A DNA stretch of 64,000 nucleotides from Elioraea tepida (GCF_019203965.1 NZ_CP076448.1:2805001-2869000); one strand, 5' to 3'. Positions 53,386-61,330 are shown, counted from the stretch's first letter. Numbers and translations: made by a program. The notes: generated by a model from the letters alone, not told the origin.

Positions 53386-55137
53386 TCAGACGGCGATGTC
53401 GAGGCCGCCGGGAGCGGCCCTTCGCTGGACCGTTTCGCTTCGTGCCCGCTCGGCGTCGGCGCGCGCGTTCGCGGGCGCAGAGCCCCGGCCGTCGCCGCCT
53501 TCGCGCGCGGGCGCCTCGCCGCCGCCGCGTCCGTCACGCGCGGCGAGGTCGAAGCTGAACGCCCGCCCCTCGGCGCCGACGCCGGCCTGGGCGAGGGCGC
53601 GGTCGAGCGCTGCCTGGTCGCGCACGAGCAGAAGCAGCGTCTCGGGCCGTTCCGCCACGATGTGGATCCGCGCCTGCTGCTCGTTCTCGCTGCGCACCGA
53701 GATCTCGACCCGGCCGAGCTCGACCGGCTCGAGCGTCACGGTCACGCTTCCCGGGGAAGCGCTTGAGCCGGCGGCGAGGGTGACCACGACGGGCATGATC
53801 TGCTGCGCCGGCGCGGCTCGCGGCGCCCACTGGACGGTCTGGGCCTGCGGCGCCGGTGGCGACGTGATCGGGAGCCCCGCAAGGCCGAGCGCCGGCTGGG
53901 CGAGGGGCTGGCCGGTCGACGTCGCTGTGGCGCTGCCGGGGGGGGTGGTGTTCGCCTCTGACGGCCTCCGCACAGGCGCGGCGTTTACCTCTGGCCGAGG
54001 CGAGGACGGAGATGGCGTCGAAGACCTGAGCAGCGCCGCGCCGCCCTCCGCCACGGGGGCGTCGTCGGTCAGGGCATCGGTGCTGCCGGGCGGCCCGGCG
54101 CCGGGCGCCTCGAGCGCCTGCGCCGTCAGGGGCGCCGGCTCTGCCGGGGGCTGAGCGGCGTTGAGGGTCTCGACGGACGCTGCCGCAACGAGGGGTGAGA
54201 GGGCCGGTGCCGCCGCGCGGAGCGGACGCGGCTCCGCCGCGCGGTGGACCGCGATCTGGACGAGCGGCGGCGGCGGTGGCGCGACCGGTCGCTCGGCAGA
54301 GCGCGCTGCCGCCTCCCCGCTGGCGATGGGCGAGGGGGTGGCCTCTGCCCCGCTCGCCGCAGCCGGTGCGGCGCCTGCCGGTGCGTTTGCGGTCGGCGCC
54401 GCGGTGCGGTTCGTCAGTTGCGGTGACGGTTCGACCGCCCCCCGCGCCTGTCCCCGAGCCGTCTCGGGTATGGGCTGTTCTTTCGGCGGGCTTTCGCCCA
54501 GGTCGCGAACGCGGGTCGGAGCGGCGAGGCGTTCGGGCTGGAAGTCGCCGGCGGTCTCGGGTGCTCGGTCTGCGTCAGCATCCGGTTCGAGGGAAGCGGG
54601 AGGCGCTCCGGCCGGGTCGTTTGCCAAGGCGTCGGATGGTCTCGCTTCGGGCGTGACGCCAGCCCGCCCCGATATTGCCTCCGCCGCCTTCGCCTGTTGC
54701 GAGGCGGCCGGTGCGGCGGTTGCCGGTGGCGCGACCAGGAGCGCGGGGTCGGAGACGGGGTCGAGCCGGAGAGGCTGCGCCTGGTTTTCCTCCGCCTCGG
54801 CTTCTTTCGCCGGTCCAAGCTCGGTCGTGCCCGCAGCCTGTCCGTCCACGGGCCCGGCGAAGACCATCGCCAGCGGCAGGAGCGCGCTTGGCACGGCCAG
54901 GGCGTCCGGCTCGGCAGGCCCTGGACGCCCGATCGCTTCTCCGGGCTCCTCGGCCAGACGAGCCTCCGGGGCCTGCTCCGTCGCGGCCTCCCCGGCAGGG
55001 TCAGGCGGCGGTTCGGGGGCTGCATCGCCAAGCAGCCCGGCGAGCAGGCTCGAGAAGCTTTCGCCACCCTCTCCAGCGCGGGCGGCGTCGGGAAGGGTGG
55101 GCGGTGCAGCGGTGGCTTGGCTGATCGCGACCATCAT
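53386..55137 (-). CDS. fliK: Flagellar hook-length control protein FliK
   Basis: Molecular ruler for hook length and export switch, 583 aa from the ATG at 55137 (a second ATG follows at once). The central part is low-complexity Ala/Pro/Glu/Arg-rich (the ruler), hence no alignment. The C-terminal FliK domain is clear: GSVTVTLEPVELGRVEISVRSENEQQARIHIVAERPETLLLLVRDQAALDRALAQAGV. The start is weakly supported: no good ribosome site, and the N-terminus (MMVAISQATAAPPTLPDAARAGEGGESFSSLLAGLLG) is plausible for FliK. The open frame extends much further upstream, into the dyad region, without homology. Confidence 0.88.
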   Translation of the reverse strand: MMVAISQATAAPPTLPDAARAGEGGESFSSLLAGLLGDAAPEPPPDPAGEAATEQAPEARLAEEPGEAIGRPGPAEPDALAVPSALLPLAMVFAGPVDGQAAGTTELGPAKEAEAEENQAQPLRLDPVSDPALLVAPPATAAPAASQQAKAAEAISGRAGVTPEARPSDALANDPAGAPPASLEPDADADRAPETAGDFQPERLAAPTRVRDLGESPPKEQPIPETARGQARGAVEPSPQLTNRTAAPTANAPAGAAPAAASGAEATPSPIASGEAAARSAERPVAPPPPPLVQIAVHRAAEPRPLRAAAPALSPLVAAASVETLNAAQPPAEPAPLTAQALEAPGAGPPGSTDALTDDAPVAEGGAALLRSSTPSPSSPRPEVNAAPVRRPSEANTTPPGSATATSTGQPLAQPALGLAGLPITSPPAPQAQTVQWAPRAAPAQQIMPVVVTLAAGSSASPGSVTVTLEPVELGRVEISVRSENEQQARIHIVAERPETLLLLVRDQAALDRALAQAGVGAEGRAFSFDLAARDGRGGGEAPAREGGDGRGSAPANARADAERARSETVQRRAAPGGLDIAV

Positions 55138-55297
55138 GCGCCCGCGCCCCGCAACCCCCGGGCCAGGATCCGAACCCTTGAAGATCAGGGGCTTGAGCAA
55201 GAGCCGCCGCGTCGGCGCGACGAAACTGCCGGGCAGGTCCTGCCCTGCCCGGCAGGTCCGCACCGGGGCAGGTGGGCGCCTCCCGCGGCAGATCCGA

Positions 55298-55316
55298 CCC
55301 GGCAGTTTCTGCCGCC
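55298..55316. repeat. 19-bp dyad, variant copy (FlbD site candidate)
   Basis: CCCGGCAG-TTT-CTGCCGCC. Left arm perfect, right arm two mismatches. Immediately followed by the perfect copy at 55317, so the two sit head to tail with a 19-bp period. Confidence 0.6.
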
Positions 55317-55335
55317 CCCGGCAGGATCTGCCGGG
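55317..55335. repeat. 19-bp perfect dyad (FlbD site candidate)
   Basis: CCCGGCAG-GAT-CTGCCGGG, perfect 8-bp arms with a 3-bp spacer. Lies 60 bp upstream of the -24 element of the flbT promoter. Confidence 0.7.
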
Positions 55336-55394
55336 CTGCGCAGACGCGGGCATGGGTGGGCCAGGCAGGGCAGGCCGAAATCGCGCGGCCGCTC

Positions 55395-55410
55395 CGGCAC
55401 GTCGCTTGCT
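55395..55410 (+). promoter_or_regulatory. Sigma54-type promoter of flbT
   Basis: CGGCAC-GTCGC-TTGCT: GG at 55396-55397 and GC at 55408-55409 separated by 10 bases, matching the consensus TGGCAC-N5-TTGCW at all but the first base. Predicted transcript start near 55421, about 42 nt before the flbT ATG. Confidence 0.75.
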
Positions 55411-55462
55411 CGCCCCGTCTCCGGGTGCGTTCCCGCGCCCGGCCGAGCCGAGGGTGGGCAGG

Positions 55463-55831
55463 ATGCCGCTGAAGGTTGTTCTCAAGCCTGGCGAGACGCT
55501 CGTGGTCAACGGCGCCGTGATCGGCTCCGGCGACCGCACCGCGACGATCTTCCTGCACAACGAGGCGCAGTTCCTGCGCGGCCGCGAGATGCTGCGCGCG
55601 GAAGAGGCCATCGGGCCGGAGCGCGCTCTCTATCTCGCGATCCAGATGGCCTATCTCGGCCAGGCGCCGGAGCGGGCGGTCCATGACGCGCTCGCCGCGC
55701 TGCGCCGCGCACGCCCCGAGGCGGTTGAGGAGATCGCGGCGATCGCGGAACTCGTCTCGATGCGCCGCCACTACCAGGCGCTGAGGCGCTGCCGCGCCCT
55801 CTTCCCGACCGCGACGGACCACGCCGCGTGA
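55463..55831 (+). CDS. flbT: Flagellin translation regulator FlbT
   Basis: A 122-aa protein that in Caulobacter binds the flagellin mRNA 5' region and represses its translation until the hook is complete. Sequence PLKVVLKPGETLVVNGAVIGSGDRTATIFLHNEAQFLRGREMLRAEEAIGPERALYLAIQMAYL is characteristic. The ATG at 55463 is preceded by GAGGGTGGG. The open reading frame extends far upstream, but that part is only the antisense of fliK. Encoded beside flgE and far from the flagellin and flaF genes, which lie 6-7 kb downstream. Confidence 0.94.
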   Translation: MPLKVVLKPGETLVVNGAVIGSGDRTATIFLHNEAQFLRGREMLRAEEAIGPERALYLAIQMAYLGQAPERAVHDALAALRRARPEAVEEIAAIAELVSMRRHYQALRRCRALFPTATDHAA

Positions 55832-55839
55832 CCACCCCG

Positions 55840-55858
55840 CCCGGCAGGGCCTGCCGGG
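55840..55858. repeat. 19-bp perfect dyad upstream of flgE (FlbD site candidate)
   Basis: CCCGGCAG-GGC-CTGCCGGG, perfect 8-bp arms. Ends 87 bp upstream of the flgE -24 element. The dyad is 9 nt past the flbT stop, so it could also act as a hairpin in the flbT transcript. Confidence 0.7.
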
Positions 55859-55860
55859 CA

Positions 55861-55879
55861 GCGGGCACAGCCTGCCCGG
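55861..55879. repeat. Degenerate dyad copy upstream of flgE
   Basis: GCGGGCAC-AGC-CTGCCCGG: related half-sites, three nt after the perfect copy. Core CGGGCA / TGCCCG pair with a 5-nt gap. Possible second, weaker binding site. Confidence 0.4.
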
Positions 55880-55944
55880 CAACCCGGTCCCGCGCTCCCG
55901 GGCCGCATGCGGCGGAAGCCGCCTTTTTGCTTGCTTTTCCGCTC

Positions 55945-55960
55945 TGGCACGGCGTCTGCG
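55945..55960 (+). promoter_or_regulatory. Sigma54-type promoter of flgE
   Basis: TGGCAC-GGCGT-CTGCG: GG at 55946-55947 and GC at 55958-55959, 10 bases apart. The full TGGCAC half is present. Predicted start near 55971, about 50 nt before the flgE ATG. Preceded by a T-rich stretch (GCCTTTTTGCTTGCTTTTCC) that is unusual in this GC-rich region. Confidence 0.78.
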
Positions 55961-56021
55961 TCGCGTGTGGCGACGGAACCCGGTGCGGCCATTCCCGCAC
56001 GGCACAGCCTGGAGGCAGACC

Positions 56022-58274
56022 ATGTCGCTCTTCGGTTCGATGACCACCGCGATCGGCGGGCTTACGGCGCAGTCGCGCGCGCTCGGCCACATCTCCGACA
56101 ACGTGGCGAACAGCCAGACGATCGGCTTCAAGCGGATTGACACGAGCTTCGTGAGCTACATCACCTCGTCCGCGCCGCGGCTGCACACGCCGGGCAGCGT
56201 CGTGGCGCGGCCCGACTTCACCCATACCGTCCAGGGAACGATCGAGCAGACGGAGAACAAGACCGCGCTCGCCGTCGCCGGGCAGGGCTTCTTCGCGGTC
56301 GCCGCCCCGTCGGGCGAGGTCAACGGCCTGCCCACCTTCGACCCGCGGCAGTTCTACACCCGCGCCGGTGATTTCACGCTCGACCGCAACGGCTACCTCG
56401 TCAACAGCGCGGGCTACTTCCTGCAGGGCTGGAACGTCGATGCCAACACCCGCCAGGTCGACCGCACGCTGCTGCAGCCGATCCGCGTGAGCCAGCTCGT
56501 CTCGAACCCGGTCGCGACCTCGGAAATCACGCTCGCCGCCAACCTGCCGGCCAACCCGCCCGAGGGGCGCAACAGCTTCTCCTCCTCCGTCGGCATCTAC
56601 GACGCCCTCGGCCAGCAGCGGACTCTCCAGCTCGAATGGACGCGCGCGGGCAACAACAACTGGCGGCTCGACGTCGTCGCTCCCGGCTCGACGCTCGACC
56701 CCGTCGGCGGCGCCGGCACCATCCCAGGCTTCGACGACCAGGCAATGAGCGCCTTCAACGTCCAGGGCACGGTGCAGCCGCAGCAGCAGCAGGACGACAT
56801 CCAGATTCCCGCGACCGTAACGGCAGGCCAATTGTTCCAGGTCACGATCAACGGCATCGTCGTGAGCTACACCGCGACCGCGACCGACACGACGACAACG
56901 GTGCGCAACCAGCTGATCAGTCGAATCAACACCGACGCGGCGACCCTCGGCGTGAACGCGACGGCCCAGTCGGCGGACACGCTCCGCCTCAACGCCACCT
57001 CGATCGGCACGCCCTACACGCTCGCCGTGTCCGCGAATCTGACGGCGACCAGCGTCCAGACGAACACGCCGGCGCAGTACCAGACCGACAGCTTCACCTT
57101 CACCGGAACGGTCGGCGAGGTGGGCGACCAGTTCACGATCTCGCTCGACGGCATCACCGGCGGCTTTCCGGCCACGAAGAGCTGGACCTACACCACCACC
57201 GGCACCGAAGGCTCAATGAACTCGATCGTCAACGGCCTTGCCGCCCTGATCAACGCCGACCCCACGAGCCCCGCGATCGCGACCGTCAACGGCTCGATCC
57301 TGACACTGACGGCCAAGAGGGCCGTGCCGATCCCCTCCTGGAACGTTGTCGCCGGCCGGAGCGACATCACGGTCGGCGCGGTCGTCCCCGGCAACACCTA
57401 CAGCGTGACGCTGAACGGCAACACCTATTCCTACACGGCGCTCGCCGGGGACACCGCGGACGACGTCCGCGATCAGCTGATCACCCTGATCAACACGAGC
57501 ATCAGCCCGCCGCCCGCCTCCATCGTGGGGCCCGGCGTGCTGCGGATCGCGCCAGGTCTCGGCAACCCGCTCGCCGTCAGCGTCGCCGGCAACCTGACGG
57601 AGGCGACCACCGGCACGCGCACCGCCAACGGCAATATCCCCCCCCATATCCAGGTGACCTTCGGCGCGCCGGGTGACCCGACGCGCGCCGGGACGATCAC
57701 CGCGCTTTCGGCGGCCAATGTCGCGGGCGGCACCGCTACCGTTCCGGCGAACCAGCTCACCGGCGACCGCGCCTATGTGGACGTGGTTCTGAACTACGGC
57801 TCCGGCCCGCAGAGGGTTCGCCTGTTCCTCGGCAGCTTCGGGCTCGCGGACGGGGTGACGCAGTTCGCCGGCGCCGACTACGCCGTGCGCAGCCTCGAGC
57901 AGAACGGCGTGCCGCAGGGAAGCTTCTCCTCGCTCGCGATCCGCGAGAACGGCGATGTCGTGATCAACTACGACAACGGCCAGAGCCGGGTGATCAACCG
58001 CATCCCCGTCGTCACCTTCAACGAGGCCGACAAGCTCGAGCGTGTGGACGGCCAGGCCTTCATGCGCACCACCGAGAGCGGTGAGGCGCGCGTTCTCGAC
58101 CCCGCACGCGACGGCGCGGGCAAGCTCGTCGTCGGCTCGATCGAGCGGTCGAACGTCGACATGGCGGCCGAGTTCTCGAAGCTGATCATCGCCCAGCGCG
58201 CCTACACCGCGAACACCCGCATCGTCTCGGCCTCGGACGAGATGCTGCAGGACACGCTCAACATGAAGCGCTGA
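56022..58274 (+). CDS. flgE: Flagellar hook protein FlgE, large form with internal repeats
   Basis: Hook subunit of 750 aa, much longer than the enterobacterial protein (about 400). N-terminal rod-type segment SLFGSMTTAIGGLTAQSRALGHISDNVANSQTIGFKRIDTSF and C-terminal RSNVDMAAEFSKLIIAQRAYTANTRIVSASDEMLQDTLNMKR are the D0 pair. Between about residues 264 and 527 are three related units of about 85 residues with strand patterns of the type GxTYSVTLNGNTYSYTA followed by DTADDVRDQLITLIN. They presumably extend the exposed D2/D3 region. Start ATG 56022 with GGAGGCAG. First gene of flgE-flgK-flgL. Confidence 0.95.
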   Translation: MSLFGSMTTAIGGLTAQSRALGHISDNVANSQTIGFKRIDTSFVSYITSSAPRLHTPGSVVARPDFTHTVQGTIEQTENKTALAVAGQGFFAVAAPSGEVNGLPTFDPRQFYTRAGDFTLDRNGYLVNSAGYFLQGWNVDANTRQVDRTLLQPIRVSQLVSNPVATSEITLAANLPANPPEGRNSFSSSVGIYDALGQQRTLQLEWTRAGNNNWRLDVVAPGSTLDPVGGAGTIPGFDDQAMSAFNVQGTVQPQQQQDDIQIPATVTAGQLFQVTINGIVVSYTATATDTTTTVRNQLISRINTDAATLGVNATAQSADTLRLNATSIGTPYTLAVSANLTATSVQTNTPAQYQTDSFTFTGTVGEVGDQFTISLDGITGGFPATKSWTYTTTGTEGSMNSIVNGLAALINADPTSPAIATVNGSILTLTAKRAVPIPSWNVVAGRSDITVGAVVPGNTYSVTLNGNTYSYTALAGDTADDVRDQLITLINTSISPPPASIVGPGVLRIAPGLGNPLAVSVAGNLTEATTGTRTANGNIPPHIQVTFGAPGDPTRAGTITALSAANVAGGTATVPANQLTGDRAYVDVVLNYGSGPQRVRLFLGSFGLADGVTQFAGADYAVRSLEQNGVPQGSFSSLAIRENGDVVINYDNGQSRVINRIPVVTFNEADKLERVDGQAFMRTTESGEARVLDPARDGAGKLVVGSIERSNVDMAAEFSKLIIAQRAYTANTRIVSASDEMLQDTLNMKR

Positions 58275-58300
58275 GCCCGGCGTAGGGACGGGAGGCAGCG

Positions 58301-59884
58301 GTGTCGCTCGACAGCGCGATCGGGATCTCGACCTCGGGCCTGCGCGCGATCTCGGCGCAGCTGAGGACGGTTTCGAACAATGTCGCCAATGCCGAGGTTC
58401 CCGGCTACACGCGCAAGACCCTGCCGACGCGCGCGGTGACGGCGGATGGCCTCGGCATCGGTGTGGGCGTCGAGCAGCCGGCGCGAGTGACCGATGCGGC
58501 CCTGCAACGGGCCGTCTGGGCGCGGGAGGCGTCCTTCGCCGCGGCCGATACGCGCGCCTCCATCCTCGCCCCGATCGAGAGCCTGCACGGCCGGCCGGAG
58601 GCGGGCGACAGCCTCGCCGGCCTGCTCGGCAAGCTTCAGCAGGGGTTCATCACCCTCGCCGCCGACCCTTCCTCGGCGAGCCTCCAGGTCGAGGTGGTGA
58701 CGCAAGCCGAGACGCTTGCCGCACGGATCCGCGAGATGGCGGGCGCGGTAACCGCGGCGCGGAACCGCGCCCAGGAGGAGCTCGTCGCCGGCGTGGCGGA
58801 GGCGAACCGCCTGCTCGGCGAGGCGGGCGTGCTCACGCGCGAGATCGTCCGCCTGCGCAACGAGGTTCTGGGCACCGCCGAGCTCGAGGACAAGCGCGAC
58901 GCCATCATCGGCCAGCTCTCCGCGTTGCTCGACATCCGCGTCGTGCTTAAGGAGAACGGCGAGATGCAGGCCTTCACGCGCGGCGGCCTCTCCATACCGC
59001 TTCGCCCGGACGCGTTCTCGACCCGGGGGGCGGAGCTCGGCCCGGGCGCGTTCTACGACCCTGAGGGAGGCACCGTGCCGCCACTGCTTCTCTCCGATCC
59101 GACGCGGGCGGCAGGCGCGGTCGATGTCACGCGCGGCCAGGTGGGGGGAAGGCTCGGCGCGCTCCTGTCCTTGCGCGACGAGACGCTCCCGCGTTTCACG
59201 GCGGAGCTCGACGAGTTCGCGCACAAGCTCGCGCGCCGCTTCGAGCAGCAAGGCCTGCGCCTCTTCACCGATACCTCGGGCAACGTGCCGCATGAAGGCG
59301 GCGTGGTGCCGCAGGCGCGCTACATCGGCTTCTCCTCTGAGATCCGCGTATTTGCTCTCCTGCTCGAGACCCCGCGGCTCGTGCGCGACGGCACGCACGC
59401 GATCCCTGCCGGGATCCCCGGTTTTCCGGCGACCCGCGAGGTGCAGCCGCCCTATGGCGACCCGTTCGTCCCGAACCCCGCCACCGGGCCGCAGGGCTTC
59501 GACCAGCTCATCCGTCGCATCCTCGACCACACCTTCGGCGCGACGCTCGGGCTCGGCCGGCCGCATGACCCCGCCTTCCTCATCCAGGGCCTCGGGCCGA
59601 CGGGGCGCCTCTCCTCGCCCATCCCTGCGGCGGCGACGCTCTCGGCCTTCGCCTCCTCGCTCGTCGCCACCCAGACGGCCGAGCACGCCGCGGCGAAGGC
59701 CTCGGCCGAAAGCGAGCGTTCGACCCGTGACCTGCTCGCCAATCGCTATGCCGATGCGGTGGGGGTGAATCTCGACCAGGAGATGGCGCTGCTCGTGCAG
59801 CTTCAGAACGCCTACCAGGCGAATGCGCGTGTGCTCACCACCGTCCAGGCGGTGTGGGACGCGCTGCTTGCAAGCGTGCGGTAA
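58301..59884 (+). CDS. flgK: Hook-filament junction protein FlgK
   Basis: HAP1, 527 aa. Begins SLDSAIGISTSGLRAISAQLRTVSNNVANAEVPGYTRK, the D0 start shared with hook proteins, followed by the FlgK-type helices (RIREMAGAVTAARNRAQEELVAGVAEANRLLGEA and DKRDAIIGQLSALLDIRVV). The C-terminus EMALLVQLQNAYQANARVLTTVQAVWDALL is the matching D0 helix. Start GTG at 58301 with GGGAGGCAGCG upstream, 26 nt after flgE. Confidence 0.95.
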   Translation: MSLDSAIGISTSGLRAISAQLRTVSNNVANAEVPGYTRKTLPTRAVTADGLGIGVGVEQPARVTDAALQRAVWAREASFAAADTRASILAPIESLHGRPEAGDSLAGLLGKLQQGFITLAADPSSASLQVEVVTQAETLAARIREMAGAVTAARNRAQEELVAGVAEANRLLGEAGVLTREIVRLRNEVLGTAELEDKRDAIIGQLSALLDIRVVLKENGEMQAFTRGGLSIPLRPDAFSTRGAELGPGAFYDPEGGTVPPLLLSDPTRAAGAVDVTRGQVGGRLGALLSLRDETLPRFTAELDEFAHKLARRFEQQGLRLFTDTSGNVPHEGGVVPQARYIGFSSEIRVFALLLETPRLVRDGTHAIPAGIPGFPATREVQPPYGDPFVPNPATGPQGFDQLIRRILDHTFGATLGLGRPHDPAFLIQGLGPTGRLSSPIPAAATLSAFASSLVATQTAEHAAAKASAESERSTRDLLANRYADAVGVNLDQEMALLVQLQNAYQANARVLTTVQAVWDALLASVR

Positions 59885-59896
59885 CGGGGGGCGGAG

Positions 59897-61027
59897 ATGA
59901 CGACGGTCTCGAGCTACGGCACGATCGGCCGCACGCTCACCGCGGCGCTCGCCACGCGCGACCGGCTCGATCTCCTCACCCGACAGGCCGCTACCGGGCG
60001 CGTTGCGGAGACCTTCGGCGGGCTCGCGCCGAACGCGCGCGTCTCGATCGATCTCCGTGCCGCGATCGCACGGCGCGAGTCCTACGGCCAGGCGATCGCG
60101 ACGGCGGAGGCGCGGATTGCGGTGATGCAGCCCGCGCTGGGCCGGATCGGCGAGATCGCGACCGGCACCGTGCAGGCGGCGCTCGCGGCGGTGACGCAGG
60201 GGCGGAACGCCATCCCCGTGCTAGCGCAGTCGGCGCGCGAGGCGCTCGCCGAGGTGGCAGCCATGCTGAACGCCACCGCGGGCGACGAGTATGTGTTCAA
60301 CGGCTCCGACGTCACCCGCCCGCCGATCCCGAACGCCGGCGCGATCCTGCAATCGGGCTTCTTCACGCAGATCCAGGCGGCCGTGCAGCAGTTCGGCCAG
60401 CCCTGGGACCATGACGCGGACCCGCTGACGCCGAACGTGCCGCGCGGAGCGACCCAGGTGCTCGCCGACACGCTCGCGATCGCCGCCTCGACCGCGCCGG
60501 GAACGACGCCCTTCTCCGCCTTCCTAGAGGGGCCGGGAGCGTCGGAGCCGCGCCTCGGCCTCGTTGCCGATGACAGCCAGCGCGTCACCTATGGCCTGCG
60601 CGCGAATGCCAACGGGCTTGCCCAGTCGCGCACTGACCCGCCGAGCACCGGCAGCTTCATCCGCGACATCCTGCGCGGGCTTGCCGTGCTCGGCTCGCTC
60701 GACGAGGACCTCGCCGCGATCGACGACCCGGCCCTTGCCGGTGACGGCATCCACGAGCTCCTGATCGGCGTCTCGCGCTCGCTCCAGTCGGCGGTCAAGA
60801 CGCTCGAGGAGGAGCGCGGCGCGCTCGGGGTTGCGGAACAGCGCCTCGCGGCGTTGAAGGAGCGCCATCTCGACATGTTGGTCGTGCTCAAGGCGCAGGT
60901 GGGCAAGGTCGAGGATGTCGATCTTGCCGAGGTTTCGGCGCGGCTGCAGCTTCTGCAGACGCAGCTCGAGATGAGCTACCGGCTGATCGCCGGGCTGCGC
61001 GACCTCAACCTCGCCCGCTTCCTCTGA
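59897..61027 (+). CDS. flgL: Hook-filament junction protein FlgL
   Basis: HAP3, 376 aa, located 12 nt after flgK. N-terminal flagellin-like D0/D1 (VSSYGTIGRTLTAALATRDRLDLLTRQAATGRVAETFGGLAPNARVSIDLRAAIARRES). Middle part REALAEVAAMLNATAGDEYVFNGSD is typical of FlgL and short flagellins. C-terminal helices AEVSARLQLLQTQLEMSYRLIAGLRDLNLARFL complete the D0 pair. Start ATG 59897 follows GGGGGGCGGAG. The last gene of the flgE operon. Confidence 0.9.
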   Translation: MTTVSSYGTIGRTLTAALATRDRLDLLTRQAATGRVAETFGGLAPNARVSIDLRAAIARRESYGQAIATAEARIAVMQPALGRIGEIATGTVQAALAAVTQGRNAIPVLAQSAREALAEVAAMLNATAGDEYVFNGSDVTRPPIPNAGAILQSGFFTQIQAAVQQFGQPWDHDADPLTPNVPRGATQVLADTLAIAASTAPGTTPFSAFLEGPGASEPRLGLVADDSQRVTYGLRANANGLAQSRTDPPSTGSFIRDILRGLAVLGSLDEDLAAIDDPALAGDGIHELLIGVSRSLQSAVKTLEEERGALGVAEQRLAALKERHLDMLVVLKAQVGKVEDVDLAEVSARLQLLQTQLEMSYRLIAGLRDLNLARFL

Positions 61028-61046
61028 TGGAAGATCCTGCCCCGCA

Positions 61047-61065
61047 CCCGGCAGTTCCTGCCGGG
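61047..61065. repeat. 19-bp perfect dyad upstream of flagellin (FlbD site candidate)
   Basis: CCCGGCAG-TTC-CTGCCGGG, perfect 8-bp arms. Ends 144 bp upstream of the -24 element and 20 nt after the flgL stop. Confidence 0.7.
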
Positions 61066-61168
61066 GCGGGGCGGAGGGGGAAAATCCTGCCGGGCAGGGA
61101 CTCCCGCGAGCCAGGGCAGTCTGCCGCGGGCCTGTCAAGCCATCAAGCAAGCCCCTGACTTTGAAGCG

Positions 61169-61183
61169 TTAACCGCCCGTTCA
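61169..61183. promoter_or_regulatory. CtrA-like box upstream of flagellin
   Basis: TTAA-CCGCCCG-TTCA: TTAA-N7-TTAA with one mismatch, including a TTAACC half-site, between the dyad and the sigma54 element. The other such box in the window is upstream of fliF. Confidence 0.4.
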
Positions 61184-61208
61184 GATTTGTCTCGCATACA
61201 GAATGGAA

Positions 61209-61224
61209 CGGCACGGCCTTTGCA
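61209..61224 (+). promoter_or_regulatory. Sigma54-type promoter of flagellin
   Basis: CGGCAC-GGCCT-TTGCA: GG at 61210-61211 and GC at 61222-61223 with 10 bases between; TTGCA is perfect. Predicted start near 61235, giving a leader of about 96 nt before the flagellin ATG. Confidence 0.8.
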
Positions 61225-61330
61225 CTGTCTCGTGGCGCGCAAGGCTGCGCGGCCGACCGCCGCCCCCTCCCGCAGGACGGAGGCGGGGCGGGCGGGGCGG
61301 CGGAACCGAGTGACGCAAGGAGCAACACGG

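Larger units (their letters stand above)
55138..55462. other. Divergent fliK/flbT intergenic region, rich in dyads
   Basis: A 325-nt intergenic stretch with many CGGCAG/CTGCCG half-sites: a dyad GGGCAG-GTC-CTGCCC at 55231-55245, two tandem 19-bp dyads at 55298-55335, and the flbT sigma54 element at 55395-55410. The fliK promoter was not clearly found on the minus strand. Confidence 0.6.
61028..61330. other. Flagellin promoter region (303 nt)
   Basis: Contains a perfect 19-bp dyad, further related half-sites (CCTGCCGGGCAGG at 61086-61098, GGCAGTCTGCC near 61115), a CtrA-like box and a sigma54 element, followed by an ~100-nt leader. That leader could be the FlbT target in the mRNA. No gene is seen here. 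Confidence 0.65.

Noticed and set aside
55151-55165. Sigma54-like match TGGCCC-GGGGG-TTGCG on the minus strand, for fliK
   Set aside because: Spacing is right, but the implied start lies at about 55139, immediately next to the fliK ATG at 55137, leaving no leader. A weaker match at 55217-55230 overlaps the repeats. The fliK promoter remains undefined.
54161-55462. Upstream part of the long plus-strand frame ending in FlbT
   Set aside because: This section is antisense to fliK and only Ala/Gly/Ser/Arg low-complexity. The true gene starts at ATG 55463, where FlbT homology begins, behind a sigma54 promoter.
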